Assembly (NCBI GenBank): GCA_004335635.1
Contig: QAXH01005234.1
Coordinates: 1,228 to 55,830, forward strand
Reading direction: 5' to 3'
Length of the DNA stretch: 54,603 nucleotides
Origin: Chloromonas sp. AAM2
Taxonomy: Eukaryota > Chlorophyta > Chlorophyceae > Chlamydomonadales > Chlamydomonadaceae
Below the pieces are notes generated by a model. That model saw nothing but the letters and a program-made list of their open reading frames with translations. It ran no database searches and was not told where the DNA came from. The first letter of the stretch is position 1. Each line of letters starts with the position of its first letter. This document shows positions 43,525 to 54,603 of the stretch, one piece after another. A program made the position numbers and the translations under genes.

Positions 43525-44900
43525 TCGTCGGATCTGTAATCTGGCATCATGCTCTGTTTTGAGGGCTGTGGCGTCTGGAGCTCCGAGACGCAGGCAATCT
43601 GAGTGCTTACCGTTGGGCAGCTTGATGCCTTGTACCTATCTGTCGCTATTCTTGTCTGTTTGGCTCTGTAAATTGAGAAGACTAGTGCATAAAATGTTTG
43701 ACAGTTTGGGGATGAGTCGTGCCCCCGTGGGGCAAGGCTGAGGCTCCTCGCCTGCGGCCTGCCGCGATGCGGATGGGCGGGTGGTGAGTGGATGGGTAGA
43801 AATGCAGACACCCAGTTTGGCCATATATATATATATATATGTATTTACACCAGGGAAGCCGTCAGAGGACACGGAGAGGACACCCAGTTTGGCCATGGCA
43901 ACGACAACGGCCCCAAATGGTACTCGTGGGCGTTGCCGTTGCCTTGCATGATGTCCTGCAGTCCTTGGAGATGGAGGGAGGCTGGGAACTGTTGAGGCGA
44001 GTTTGAAGCTGGGTCGTGGTCGTTGTGAAGCCAGCAAATACCGAGCTGACTTAGGTCAGGGTAGGGACCGTGAAAAGATCAAGTCGGTCAGGTCATGCAT
44101 GGACCGCGAATGAGCTGCAAAACTGATACTAGTAGGCATGGGACATGTCACCAGCTAATTGTAGTACATTATTCGCTTTTAGCAGTGATCACTTACACCT
44201 GTTGACAAGAGAATGCGGAGCGTATGACCTAATGCATGTTGTTTCCTCAGGCCAAATTCCTTTATGATGATATTACAAACCCTCTGCTCCCCGGTACTTG
44301 ACCATGTCCTCGTACAGATGGTCTGCAACAGAAGCGACAGAGTAATGAGTGCTTTAATTTGCAGCCTTGCCAATCAACCGTGCCAGCTCAACCGGTAGTG
44401 CAGCAGGACAATCCTTTGTAATTCTTTTACACCTCTCAGAATAGCAACTTGACACAAGCTCGCCACCACCTGATTTTTAGATGACGGTGCTGGGCAGCTT
44501 CCCCGGAACAAGAATAACAGTCAGGTGTCCACCTCTGGAAAACCTCACCCACAGGCTCACCTGGCTTCACTGATGTAACAAGTCAATCAACCCACACTGG
44601 TGACGTCCTCAACGCCAGCACTCTTGTCATTTGGAAAGGAACACAGCAGCGTGGAACAGTCCTTGAGTTTGCAAACCATTTTCCAGCCTGTCTACAGAGA
44701 GCTTGAAACACACACACCCTTCCGGACGATCAGCACACGTCGCATGCCTGGGCCAGGCGCGACTATCTTTCAAACTTGAGCTGATGAGGAAAAACTGAAA
44801 ACCTGTTTCCCTTGGGCTTGGGCTTGTCCCGCACATTGTGCCACACCTGCAGCCGCTCAGTTGCTAGGGAATCTCCACAGACTCCAGGCACTCAAGCGCC
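43525..44900. other. Intergenic region uS12m/GLG1
   Basis: It contains a (TA)n run at about 43824-43841 and a 17-bp direct repeat GACACCCAGTTTGGCCA at about 43807 and about 43877. A short minus-strand gene is possible in the right half (see 44276-44327), but no family is recognised. Confidence 0.5.
44276..44327 (-). CDS. Possible terminal exon of an unidentified minus-strand gene
   Basis: After GTTGCAG on the minus strand, an open frame reads DHLYEDMVKYRGAEGL then stop. Another open piece (VWHNVRDKPKPKGN) follows a CTGCAG at about 44850. The sequence looks protein-like but no phase-consistent chain could be built and no family is recognised. Confidence 0.22.
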
Positions 44901-47900
44901 ATGGCACGGCGGATAGCTTTGGCCGTAGCCCTGGTGTTTTGTCTTGGTGTGGCCAGGGCCGAGGAAAAGAAGGCAGCTGCTCCCACTACTTCCAACATCA
45001 TCCCAAATGCAGGCACAGTTGAACTCTGGAATGGCAATGGCGACGTGTCAGTGACAGGTGCGCGAGGCAGCAACTCGGTCTTCCGGGTGCTACAGCACTG
45101 AATGGGATCTCGGTGAACGGCTTCCTCATGGCGACCAACGCGCTTGTCTCCTGTATCTGACAGGTCCCTGTGCAGCTGATGTGAAATCCTTTTGCAAGGA
45201 TGTGGGGGCCGGTGATGGCCGTGTCGCGGCATGCCTCACCAAGCGGATGCGGGCACAAAAGCAAGGCAACGTCGTTGGTGAGCACAGCTCCTGGATCTTG
45301 CGCCGCACCACCCACAACCCAGAGCACGTTTACTATACATCGCGTTCAAATGCCTGGACGCAGGCCGGAAGGTTGGGGACAAATGCCTGGATGACATTAC
45401 CAAGTTCAAGATGGACAGGTCGTCCAATATCAACAAGGACGTGCCTCTAGGTACGTTTGATAAGGCTATGCGATTATCTGCAACACGTCGAGCCTGAGCC
45501 TGCTGGCTGAATTGAGCTTCAACTCTACTAACCACCAGCCGGTTGACTTTTCCCTGCAGCACGCGCTTGCAAGGAGGATGTCCTCAAGCTGTGCAAGGAC
45601 GCCAGTGACACGACAAGCCCGGGCAGCATTGTGCTCTGCCTAAGGTACTGGCGACGGGGAGCCTGTGAAGCTATAACCGTTCATTCACCGGCACGGCATG
45701 CTGATCATATGCTTGTGATCTTGCAAATGCAGGGAAAAGAAGGCCAAGCTCACAGCCAATTGCAAGCAGGAGGTGTTCCGTGTGCAGCAGGAGGTACGAG
45801 TCCCAGCCACGTCAACGGGTCCCTCAAACAACTGTTCAGCTTTCAGCATGGTGATCTTGCATGATGAGAGAGAATGCCACTAGCAACCAACCTAAAGGGA
45901 TTACCACCGTGTTGGTGGCCCCTGTGGTGGTCACCCCAGGGAGCACCTGCGATGCCAAAACCAAACATACATGGAATCCTTCAGAAACACTTGCAATTGA
46001 TGTCACATTGAAGTAGGTCTGGTGGTGATTTGACTTCACACGAACAGCTGAGAATCAGCCAAGTGTACGACCTCATATTGCAAACTTGGATGACTCGCCT
46101 GCCACAGGTAACTGAGGATTACAGGCTGGACTACAAGTTGTACGCAGCGTGCAAGGCAGATGTCGGAAATCTGTGCAAAGATACTGAGCCTGGAGAGGGG
46201 CGAGAGCTTGAATGCCTGGTGAGTTCGACATCACACTCTGCCACTTGTCGGCAGACTCTGTGAGCGTTGGCAGGCCCTTGCAAAGCAACAAGTACTTAAC
46301 AGGTCCAAGCTACCAGTATCCAGGCCACCGTTGCCTCGCGTTGATTATTCGTTCTAATGTCACAATGGGCAAGGCATGCATACGCGCGCATACATGTTTG
46401 GAGCCTCATGCCATTGCAGGACGCTAAGAGCATGATGACTTCTTGGGAGTGCAAGGCGCAGTTGTTGCCAGCTCAGCAGGAAGCCGGGGCTGACCTGCGC
46501 CTAAGTGTTAGCCTTTTCCAGAAGTGCAACCTGGACTACAAGAAGTTCTGCAAGGATGTTGAGCCCGGCAACATGGCAGCTCAAGAGTGCCTGGAGGACA
46601 ACTCTGACGAGGCCGACTTTTCAGCGGAGTGCAAGGAAGAGCTGGACAAAGTCATTGCCAAGGTGGGTCTTGAATGCATGGCATACCAACACTGGCTCCT
46701 TGGGATACGATGATGGGTATTGGTTAGCTCAAATCATTGACTGCAACAGTCGTGCAACAAATGATCTCTTGAGGTAAAGCTTTGAGCCTTGAAACTGTCA
46801 CGTGCCTCTGAATTCCGTTTGATTTCTCTGATGTGCAGCGTGTCTCTGATTTCCGTCTGGACACCGCTTTGCGGGAGGCATGCGCTAATGATCTCAAGGA
46901 TTCTTGCTCTACCACCCTGGAGGCCATGGACAACAATGAGAAGGACAGGATCACAGCGCTCAACTGCCTCCAGCAGTACAAGGAGGAGCTCAAGGATGAC
47001 AAGTGCAAGGCGGAGGTGCACAGGCGCATGTCACGCGCGGCCAAGGATATTCGGTTTGATGAAGTGCTGGCCAAGGAGTGCTATGACGATCGCGCAAAGT
47101 TCTGCAATGACGTGCAGCCAGTGAGTGGGCGCGGTACATAGTCAGATGGCAGGAGGGGTCTGCACACAGGCGTATTGTTGCAAAGGGTCAGCTCTTCTGG
47201 CAGGCTAGCTGGCATAGCAGCTAGAGCTGTGGTATTCCTTGTGTTGTTGTGTTGGAACAGCACGATTCACCAGTCATACCCGTATGATATTCATATAGCG
47301 CAATACACATCACGTCACAGTCACCGAGTGTTCAATGGAAGGTTGTTGCATTGGCGCTCCTGTTGTAGCAGGGGTGAATTGCCTAGGCAAGTGCAGGCTC
47401 AGGAACTTCAGCAAAACCATCATGGCATCATGGTGGCATGGGCTGCACAGCACGAGTGCCAATGACATGGGCTGTCTCTGTGTGCTGCAGGGCTCTGCCC
47501 GTGTGATCAGGTGTCTACAGGACAACCGCAAAGACCTTGCGCAGAAGTGCGCTGCAGCCCTCTTTGACCTGGAGGTTAAGATGGCTGAGGATATCGACTT
47601 CAAGTACCCTATGAAGAAGGCATGCGCGTGGGAGATCAGCAAACTCTGCAAGAATGTGCCCCATGGGCACGCCCGCATCATCAGGTAAGGATGCACGAGT
47701 GGCTGGAAGGGGCTTCATCAGCGGACATATGGGGTTTGCTAGGCTCTCATAACCACCGGGTGCTGGTGTAGCACGTTCTTTGCTTGGTCTGCTTGACATC
47801 ACTTTTGACATTGTGTATGACGCAGAGCTAGGCAACATGTCCGACAATGTCTGGCTGCCAGTTTTGCTTAGTACGTGCGCTTGTAGCTAAAGATCGTTTG

Positions 47901-50409
47901 TTGACGCTTGCAGGTGCCTTGAGGAGAACATTGACAACTCAATGATGTCCAAGGAGTGTAAGGACGAAACCATCAAGGACATGAACCGCATGGCTGGGGA
48001 CTACCGCCTGAACTACCGCCTGAACCATGCTTGCGAGTACGACATCAACAAACTCTGCCGCAACTTGTGCAGCTCTCAGCCAAGTGGCCAGCAGTGCGGC
48101 GGTTTGGTCCTACAGTGCCTGCAGGTAAGGCAGTAATCCGTCACAACCTGTCAGCACAGTCACTGGGTAAAGAGCAGCAGATTAAGACATATGTTCATGT
48201 CAAGCAGGCAGCACACTGCAGAACGAAAAGAGACACGTTCAAGACGCGTGCTTCATGTGTTCAAGACGTCTTACTGTCATGCTCTGGTTTTTGTCTGCCT
48301 TGCCACAACAGGAGCATCAGGAGAACATCACGACTCAGTCATGCCAGGATGAAGTCTTCTACTATGAGCTAATGGAGGTCACGGACTTCAGGAACGATGT
48401 GATCCTGGCAGAGGCATGCCGGAATGATGTGGAATCCTACTGCAAGGACGTTGAGCCAGGTGAGCGAACAGATCCTGTCATGTAGGCACTCAAATCTCTG
48501 GAGCAAGTCCCCTCAGGGTCTCATTCAGTGTTGCTGGCACAACGTTGCAAATCTGTGATTGTTTGGTCTTGTATGAGTCTGATGGTGCTTATGGCCTGAC
48601 TTGGCGTGGCTCCTTGCATCACAGGTGAGGGGCGCGTCCATGCCTGCCTGCGCTTCAACCGCGATAAGATCAGTGAGAAGTGTGCAGCAGAGGAGGCTAA
48701 GCTGCAGGCCACCGAGTACCGCGACATCCGCTTGAGGCCGCGTCTAAACAAACTCTGTTCAGAGGAGAAGGCAGTCTACTGCAAGGTGCGGCTAGTGCCC
48801 GATGTGTGCTGTCTTGCAATGGTGATGCACGGCGTGACATCCTTGTGGAAAGGGCAATGACGACAATTGGCCCTGGATGCTGGAGCTTTTTGAGTTCACA
48901 ACAGTTCATGTCATTTCCAGAGCCAGTTCTGATGATTGTGCATCTTGATAATTCCGCGCTTTACGGACACAGTACAGTGCATGCGCCTGAGCAGACTGCT
49001 TGTCCGTCACTTGCACAGCTAGTTTGATGTGTAGCCATGCAGGCACGATACGTGCTCGTTGTCAGCTTTTTTGTGTGGTCATGATGTCTCACAGGATGTC
49101 AAGCCTGGCAAGGCGCGAGTGATCAAGTGCTTGATGGAAAACATGGCACAGCCTAACTTCGGCGAAGACTGCAAGAGCGAGTTGCAGGAGCGCGAGCACA
49201 TTATGCAAAGCGACTACAGGTAAGGCATTTCAACAGGCGGCAGAAAATGCAGACCAAGCCAGGTTCAGCGAGAAATGAGCTTTCACTTGTGGTGTCTTGC
49301 TACCTGTCCACTGATTAATTGACTATGCAGAGTCGAGTTTAGCCATGGGTTTGTGACGCAGCAGACAGTATGTAGTTACGCTACTGGGCCACTGATCCGT
49401 TTGCTTACAGGTACGACTTTGGTGTGTACACCACATGCGCCAATGACGTTGAGACATACTGCAAGGATGCACGCACCAAGCTCCGCGGCAATGCCACCGT
49501 GCTCAAGTGCCTGGTGGAGAACTTCAAGACCATCAGCGAGGGCTGCCAGTCTGAAATGAGCCGGGCTGTGCGCCTTGCACTGTGGGACTACAAGCCAGGG
49601 TCAGCGCTGACAGGGATGTGCGACAGGGACGTGGAAACCCAGTGTCCTAGGGTAAGTCGAGACTCACGTCATTCTTGCCAAGCTTGGCCAGGCAGCTGGT
49701 ATCTCGGGTGCAATAAAGCAGGTACCAGCTGGACACTCGTATGTTGAGTAATCCAAAGGCTGGTTGAGCTGTACTAATGCAGATGTCTTGCGATGCTGAA
49801 CTGCTCATTTGTTGCCTTCAACTCTGTGTGGTAATGTGACTGCAGGGCTCACGCAGCCGGTCTGGCGCCGTCTTCACCGTTGGTGTGGTTGGCCGCTGCC
49901 TGTCCAAGACCATGATTGAGGGCAAGAAGTTGGAGCCCAAGTGCAGAGACCTTGTGCTTGTGGCTGCACCCAAGGATGCACGGGCATACTTTGAGACATC
50001 CGACTCGCGCAATGCAGTGATCCATATGGTAGGTGACTTCATGTGCTTGATTGCATGGTACTGCTAGCTGGTGGTGGCGCGCTTGGCAGAGCCATGTATT
50101 AACACTATGTGGGGTGGAACTCGTTGATTCCCGTGCCAGGCGGGTGGTTGAGCGCATTATTCATCGCCTTGACACAGGAGTGTGCCTGCCTGGTTGCAGA
50201 TCAACAACATGCAGAAGGCAGCTGGTCTGGACGCTGTGCTTGTCGACCCTTCAGCACCCAATGGCAGCGTGACAGTGACCGGCTGGGTGGCCCTTGCCTG
50301 CATCCTGTCGCTCATCATCGTCATCATTGGTGGCGCTTTCATGCTCTACCGGAGGTTTATTGGCGAGGACAAGCCTCATACATTGCATGTCAAGATGGGA
50401 GATGCATGA
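44901..50409 (+). CDS. GLG1: GLG1-type cysteine-rich Golgi membrane protein
   Basis: Sixteen exons: 44901-45057, 45164-45277, 45364-45450, 45560-45644, 45733-45793, 46108-46218, 46420-46662, 46839-47120, 47491-47684, 47914-48124, 48312-48459, 48625-48785, 49095-49219, 49411-49651, 49846-50028 and 50200-50409, giving 870 residues. A signal peptide (ARRIALAVALVFCLGVARA) opens the protein. The lumenal part is an array of GLG1 cysteine-rich repeats with the pattern C-x3-D-x3-(F/L/Y)-C-K-D-x-E-P-G-x(3-5)-C-L, for example CKADVGNLCKDTEPGEG, CNLDYKKFCKDVEPGN and CRNDVESYCKDVEPGE. One transmembrane helix (LACILSLIIVIIGGAFML) and a short tail YRRFIGEDKPHTLHVKMGDA end it. Animal GLG1 (ESL-1) is a Golgi protein binding growth factors and ligands; the algal role is unknown. 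The exon 2-3 join is the least certain. Confidence 0.92.
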
Positions 50410-51557
50410 ATGTAGAGATGATGGGGTTGCTGTTAGCAGCTCACCTTGCAGAAAGCATGTGGGAATACATGAATCCAGGTCGCACCTCAGTAAGTTGGCC
50501 TGCTTCTCACAATGACAACCAACGGGAAGGCAAATTCAAGAACGCCTGCCTTCCTTGTGCTGATAACCTTGATGTTAAACCATAGCATCAGCAATACTCG
50601 AAGACGACCTTGAAGATGACTCGTGCCAGGTGATCAGCGAGCAAACTCGCTGCAACAGGTGCACTGCTACCAAGCGGCTGAAGTCAGCCTGGCATGGTGT
50701 GATTTGCACATTTGCACTCTGTGATTTGCACCCCTTCACTAGTAGGTTGGACGGGTTGGAGTCCCTCCCCTCTTGTGATTTGCCTTTCCACACCCAATTG
50801 TGCACTTTTGTTCGCATGTGTATACGTTTGCCTTTGACCAACGCAAGGCTTGCAGCAGTTTGTAAACATTTTACATGCCAAGGAACATGACACGACATTG
50901 TGTTTAGTATTCAGCGTGCGCGCCACTTTTGCGCCTTCCAGTCCCTGTAAACCACCGCCATACCGTCTGGTTCCAAGCTGGTTACCTTCAGTATGCATCT
51001 GGACCATTCTGCAGCCTTGGCTATGACACAAAAACAGCAGGCCTTTCTGGATTTTTTGCTGCCAGTCTCACGCTCCCCTGGATTACAGAAGGCTAGAGCA
51101 GACCTTTGCAACCTGTCCCATTCTTTAAGTTGCCTGTACCACGCCCACGATCGAGAGCCAGCCCCTGTGTTTTGATGTCTGTATACAACCTGAGATTGTC
51201 ACTACTGCATCAACGCAGCGATCATGGGTGTCATGAGCTTATGCTGCTTTCTGGTCGCAATGTGGTGTTATGACCTGCCTGGGCACCGTGTATCGTCTTA
51301 ACTCCCGCCCACGGCCTTAGCACTTGACTGACTGAGGTCAGCTGCGGCTGTTGCCAGCCAAGCCAGCTTCAGTACTGTTCTTACAATACAAAAGCCAGAA
51401 AAGGAGGATAACAGCAACAAACTAACCGCTCTGGGGAGTTGCCGCACTTGCATACCCCGCTCCTTTCGCAACGCAGGTCATAAATATCCTGCACACCAAG
51501 TCGTTGTAGAAGTCAGAGGTTGCTGGCCTTCCAGCAGTATCGCTCTACCTTACTAGA
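50410..51557. other. Intergenic region GLG1/LeuC
   Basis: No gene is seen. It contains a SINE-like repeat copy at 50732-50777, which makes the minus-strand ORFs at 50575-51031. The last few hundred bases before 51558 should hold the LeuC promoter. Confidence 0.55.
50732..50777 (+). repeat. Short dispersed repeat with tRNA B-box-like core, copy 2
   Basis: It shares 46 bp with 32031-32076, with about five differences. The core GGGTTGGAGTCCC can form a T-arm-like stem-loop and resembles the RNA polymerase III B box GGTTCGANTCC. Confidence 0.75.
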
Positions 51558-54362
51558 ATGGCTTACATGAGCGCTCCAGGTAATGCAAATGCATAATCTA
51601 TACTGGGATAATGCATCGGATCATCGGCGCGCCTGGATAGTGCAGTGAGCATGTTTTGCAAGTTGGCTCCACGCAGGCAAGGGTGCCATGCTGCAGCGTG
51701 GCGCGTCTCGCGGTGTTGTGAAGGTGTCTGCAGTGTCTGCTGCTCCGTCCGTGCGTGCTCCAGCGAGCACTGGGTCGGTGAGTGTCTCATGCCAAAAGTA
51801 TCGTGGCCATCCGACATCTGTGCCAGCAGCCTGTAGCCCCAAAGCTTTATTAATTTCAGCTTATCAAACCTGGTGGCCTTTGCTTGAGAACATCCTGCGT
51901 AATCGGTATTTACACCATGCTCCAGGGCGACGGCTGAACTCAGAGGCGGGCATCCAATTCAGCAATTTCGCGCGCAAACTACAGTTTGCGTATTTGTTTG
52001 CTTGAGCATGTCATGAATTGGCCATGCTTGCAGGTCAAGCGTGCGATGACCATGACAGAGAAGATCCTGGCCAACCGTTCTGACAGTGGTTCTGTCAGGC
52101 CAGGCGACAACATCTGGACACGGGTGGACAAGCTGATGACACATGATGTGTGCGGTCCAGGCACATTTGGCATCTTCCAGAAGGAGTTTGGTCCAAACGC
52201 CAAGGTCAGGGGGGCATGCCAGCTCCCACCTATAATGGAAGCATTGTTCTGTTGGCTTCAAGCTCTCTTTCTGCTGCTTCAGCTTCACATGCTGTTTACA
52301 CGTCGCAGGTGTGGGACAACGAGCGTGTGGTCATCATCCCTGACCATTACATTTTCACGGCTGACGCACGGGCGAACCGCAATGTGGATATCCTCAGGTG
52401 AAGCTCTGTCATGCAGTGGTCGGACCGCTGACAGTGACCATGACCAGCAACCAACACCAACACCACATGTGACCTCAACAGAAGCCTGCCCTGGCATACC
52501 TCTACATGAGCCTGCTGCATGTGACAGGCACCCAGCAGCACATCGGCTGCTACGACTGACTGACTGATGCAATGGTTGCAATGTGCAGGGACATGGCTGA
52601 CAAGTACAACATCAAGTACTTTTATGACATCAAGGACAGGGGCAACTTCAAGGCCAACCCAGACTACAAGGGAGTCTGCCACGTGGCATTGGCACAGGCA
52701 GGCGTTTTTTCAAGCATAATACTGTTCTGAGCATTCTCGCGCATTTTCACTTCAACCGGGACTGCTGGTGCTGCAGCATGCAATCCTTCTGGTTGGGCAC
52801 CACACGCCCCCGAGGCTCAATAGCATTGTTGGAGGCTGCACTGTCACACATGGTAAAGTAATCTTGTGCTTTGCACGTTTTGTTTTTGCAGGAGGGGCAC
52901 TGCAAGCCCGGCGAGGTGCTGTTTGGCACTGACTCTCACACATGTAACGCTGGTGCATTTGGTCAGTTCGCCACCGGTGTGGGCAACACAGATGCCGGCT
53001 TCATCCTGGGCACTGGCAAGCTGCTCATCAAGGTGCCACCCACCATGCGCTTTGTAATGGACGGCAAGATGCCAGAGTGGCTGCAAGCCAAGGATCTGAT
53101 CTTGCAGATCATTGGCGAGATTTCAGTGGCAGGTGAGGAAGCAGCAAACCTGACAAGGACCAAAGCACATATTTTGTGCACAGTGGACTGTGCATTTGTG
53201 ATACCAGCGTTGCTGCCTGCACCACCAACAGCTCACGATAAGCAGATGTAGGCAAGGTCGCAAGTAAACTGCAAGGCGCAAGTGGTGCACAAAAGGCCTG
53301 CTGTTGTCTGGTATGGTGCAGGCGCGACCTACAAGGCAATGGAGTTTGCTGGCAGTGCCATTGAGAACATGACCATGGAGGAGCGAATGACCATCTGTAA
53401 CATGGTGGTGGAGGCAGGAGGTCAGTATCAGGCCCACAAGCAACATGATAGTGGTGCACCGCGCATGGGCATTCCACCCGAGAATATCATCTGAAGTTGC
53501 ATGCTCTGGAGGTGCTTGTGCATAGGTTTATGCATGCTGTTTTGCTTGCCAGCTCGGCTACCTTTCTCTGCCCACCATGCGTGCAACACTCTCTCCTCAT
53601 TTCAGAACACAACAACTCCAGAGGCGCGGTTGCTGAAAGAAGTATGCTCGCTGTGTTTGTTGCTGATCGGCACTACGTGTATGATGCCATTCCCTTGCCA
53701 CTGCTGGCCTGTGCAGGCAAGAACGGCGTGATTGCCCCTGATCAGATCACATTTGACTACGTCAAGGCACGCACAAACGAGCCGTTTGAGCCAGTGTACA
53801 GCGACGGCAATGCCAGCTTCATCCAGGAGTACAGGTGGGTGCAGCGGGAGTGTGTACAACTGCTCGGGGCATGTCTGACGGCCACAGCAGCACGCTGCAG
53901 TAATAGCCGTGTGTGACAAAGGCATGATTCAGTTGGGTTGCAGCACGTAGAATGATGTTGTGGTTTGCATGATGTTGAGCTCAGGCAATGTCAAAGCAGG
54001 CATGGGCAAATGTTGCCACAACCAACAATCCAAGGCTAATCTGGCAGCCCCTGCACGTACAATTCGAACAAGTTTGACGTGCGTATCCTCGTTTTCGAAT
54101 GCATGCATGACACTGCCATCAATCCTGTACATGCAGGTGGGATGTGAGCAAGTTGGAGCCAGTTGTTGCCGCTCCCCATTCTCCCGATAACCGCAAGCTG
54201 GCCCGCGAGTGCCAGAACGTGAAGATCGACCGTGTGTACATCGGGTCATGCACGGGCGGCAAGAGTGAGGACTTCATGACGGCTGCCAAGCTGCTGCATC
54301 GCGCACAGAGACAGGTCAAGGTGCCAACATACCTGGTGCCAGCCACACAAAAGGTACGCCGG

Positions 54363-54407
<45 letters not shown>

Positions 54408-54603
54408 CGTCGTCTTTTGACATCCGTGTCGATGCGCGCAATGCGCATAAGGGATGTGTCCCGCAACTCAGGGACCAAAAAACTCAATTCAATCAATATG
54501 AGTCATCAAGCGAATAGTCATAATAAAGCAGAAGCCTGGCAGTCAGTGGCAGAACAAGCTGTATCTTCCAAAACACCACCTGAAATGCGCCCAGGCGTCA
54601 ACA
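51558..54603 (+). CDS. LEUC: 3-isopropylmalate dehydratase large subunit (truncated by window edge)
   Basis: Exons 51558-51579, 51677-51777, 52034-52204, 52309-52397, 52589-52697, 52892-53132, 53322-53420, 53717-53834 and 54137-54353 give 389 codons; the final intron runs to the window edge. Residues 1 to about 40 (MAYMSAPG, then [20 protein letters not shown]) look like a plastid transit peptide. Aconitase-fold motifs include [76 protein letters not shown] and [12 protein letters not shown], whose Cys is the first iron-sulfur ligand; the other two Cys ligands lie beyond the edge. The enzyme isomerises 2- to 3-isopropylmalate in leucine synthesis with a small subunit and a 4Fe-4S cluster. Exon 1 is only 22 nt. 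One intron probably has a GC donor. Confidence 0.94.
52698..52891 (+). other. Probable GC-AG intron in LeuC
   Basis: GVCHVALAQ joins EGHCKPGEV, a conserved run without gaps, if the intron begins GCAGGC after CAG at 52697. A GT six bases on would also be phase 0 but would insert Ala-Gly into the conserved run and has a poor donor context (GTTTTT). Confidence 0.6.
54364..54406. repeat. (GTT)n microsatellite
   Basis: About 14 GTT units lie in the intron after the last visible LeuC exon. The minus-strand polyglutamine ORF over it is a shadow. Confidence 0.92.

Noticed and set aside
50575..51031. Minus-strand ORFs of 107 and 115 codons
   Set aside because: They are created by the dispersed SINE-like repeat; the same peptide fragment arises from the copies near 40454 and 32031.
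54119..54496. Polyglutamine ORF on the minus strand
   Set aside because: It reads through a (GTT)n intronic microsatellite and is antisense to a conserved LeuC exon.
1..54603. tRNA or rRNA genes, bacterial operons or a defence or biosynthetic gene cluster
   Set aside because: No cloverleaf or rRNA core was recognised on reading both strands, and the identified genes are intron-rich, unrelated nuclear genes.

Overview
The window is eukaryotic nuclear DNA, most likely from a green alga (Chlorophyta). The evidence is moderate G+C, many introns (about 83 could be placed from phase-consistent GT-AG or GC-AG junctions), plant-type versions of the proteins (FHA-domain TDP1, plastid-type isopropylmalate dehydratase, plant-like SMP-C2 protein, DUF1279-type plastid membrane protein) and TGTAA motifs downstream of several stops. 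Species level cannot be read from the sequence. Exons were placed by joining reading frames across splice sites whose phases agree and checking the result against family motifs I know. No database search was done.

Layout, left to right. 1-2843 (-): PPIL2-type U-box cyclophilin, cut by the left edge. 3137-7201 (+): METTL4-type MT-A70 adenine methyltransferase, sharing a 293-bp divergent promoter with PPIL2. 7933-14505 (-): tyrosyl-DNA phosphodiesterase 1 with FHA domain, 14 exons, convergent with METTL4. 15361-24533 (+): large SMP-C2 lipid-transfer protein with hydrophobic segments at both ends. 24534-29542: repeat-bearing DNA with one poorly resolved gene that starts with a signal peptide. 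29543-31753 (+): secreted protein with three LysM-like modules. 31754-33555: intergenic, with a MITE-like element. 33556-35903 (-): plastid-targeted DUF1279-like membrane protein. 36173-40686 (+): HSP31/DJ-1-family protein with two microexons. 41641-43524 (+): mitochondrial ribosomal protein uS12m. 44901-50409 (+): GLG1-type cysteine-rich Golgi protein, 16 exons. 51558-54603 (+): 3-isopropylmalate dehydratase large subunit, cut by the right edge.

The genes are mostly unrelated housekeeping functions (splicing-associated cyclophilin, nucleic-acid methylation, topoisomerase-adduct repair, membrane contact-site lipid transfer, Golgi matrix, mitochondrial translation, leucine synthesis). I see no operon-like functional cluster. 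Three neighbouring pairs are divergently arranged around short shared promoter regions.

The most notable signals are structural. There are four clear and one probable GC-AG introns. A 10-nt microexon appears to encode the catalytic glutamate of the HSP31-like enzyme. A 28-bp tandem array repeats a 5' splice-site sequence. Three PWWxxWD motifs are regularly spaced in the SMP-C2 protein. There is a small MITE-like family with about 30-bp inverted ends, a possible tRNA-derived short repeat, and a duplicated palindrome at the TDP1 start codon.
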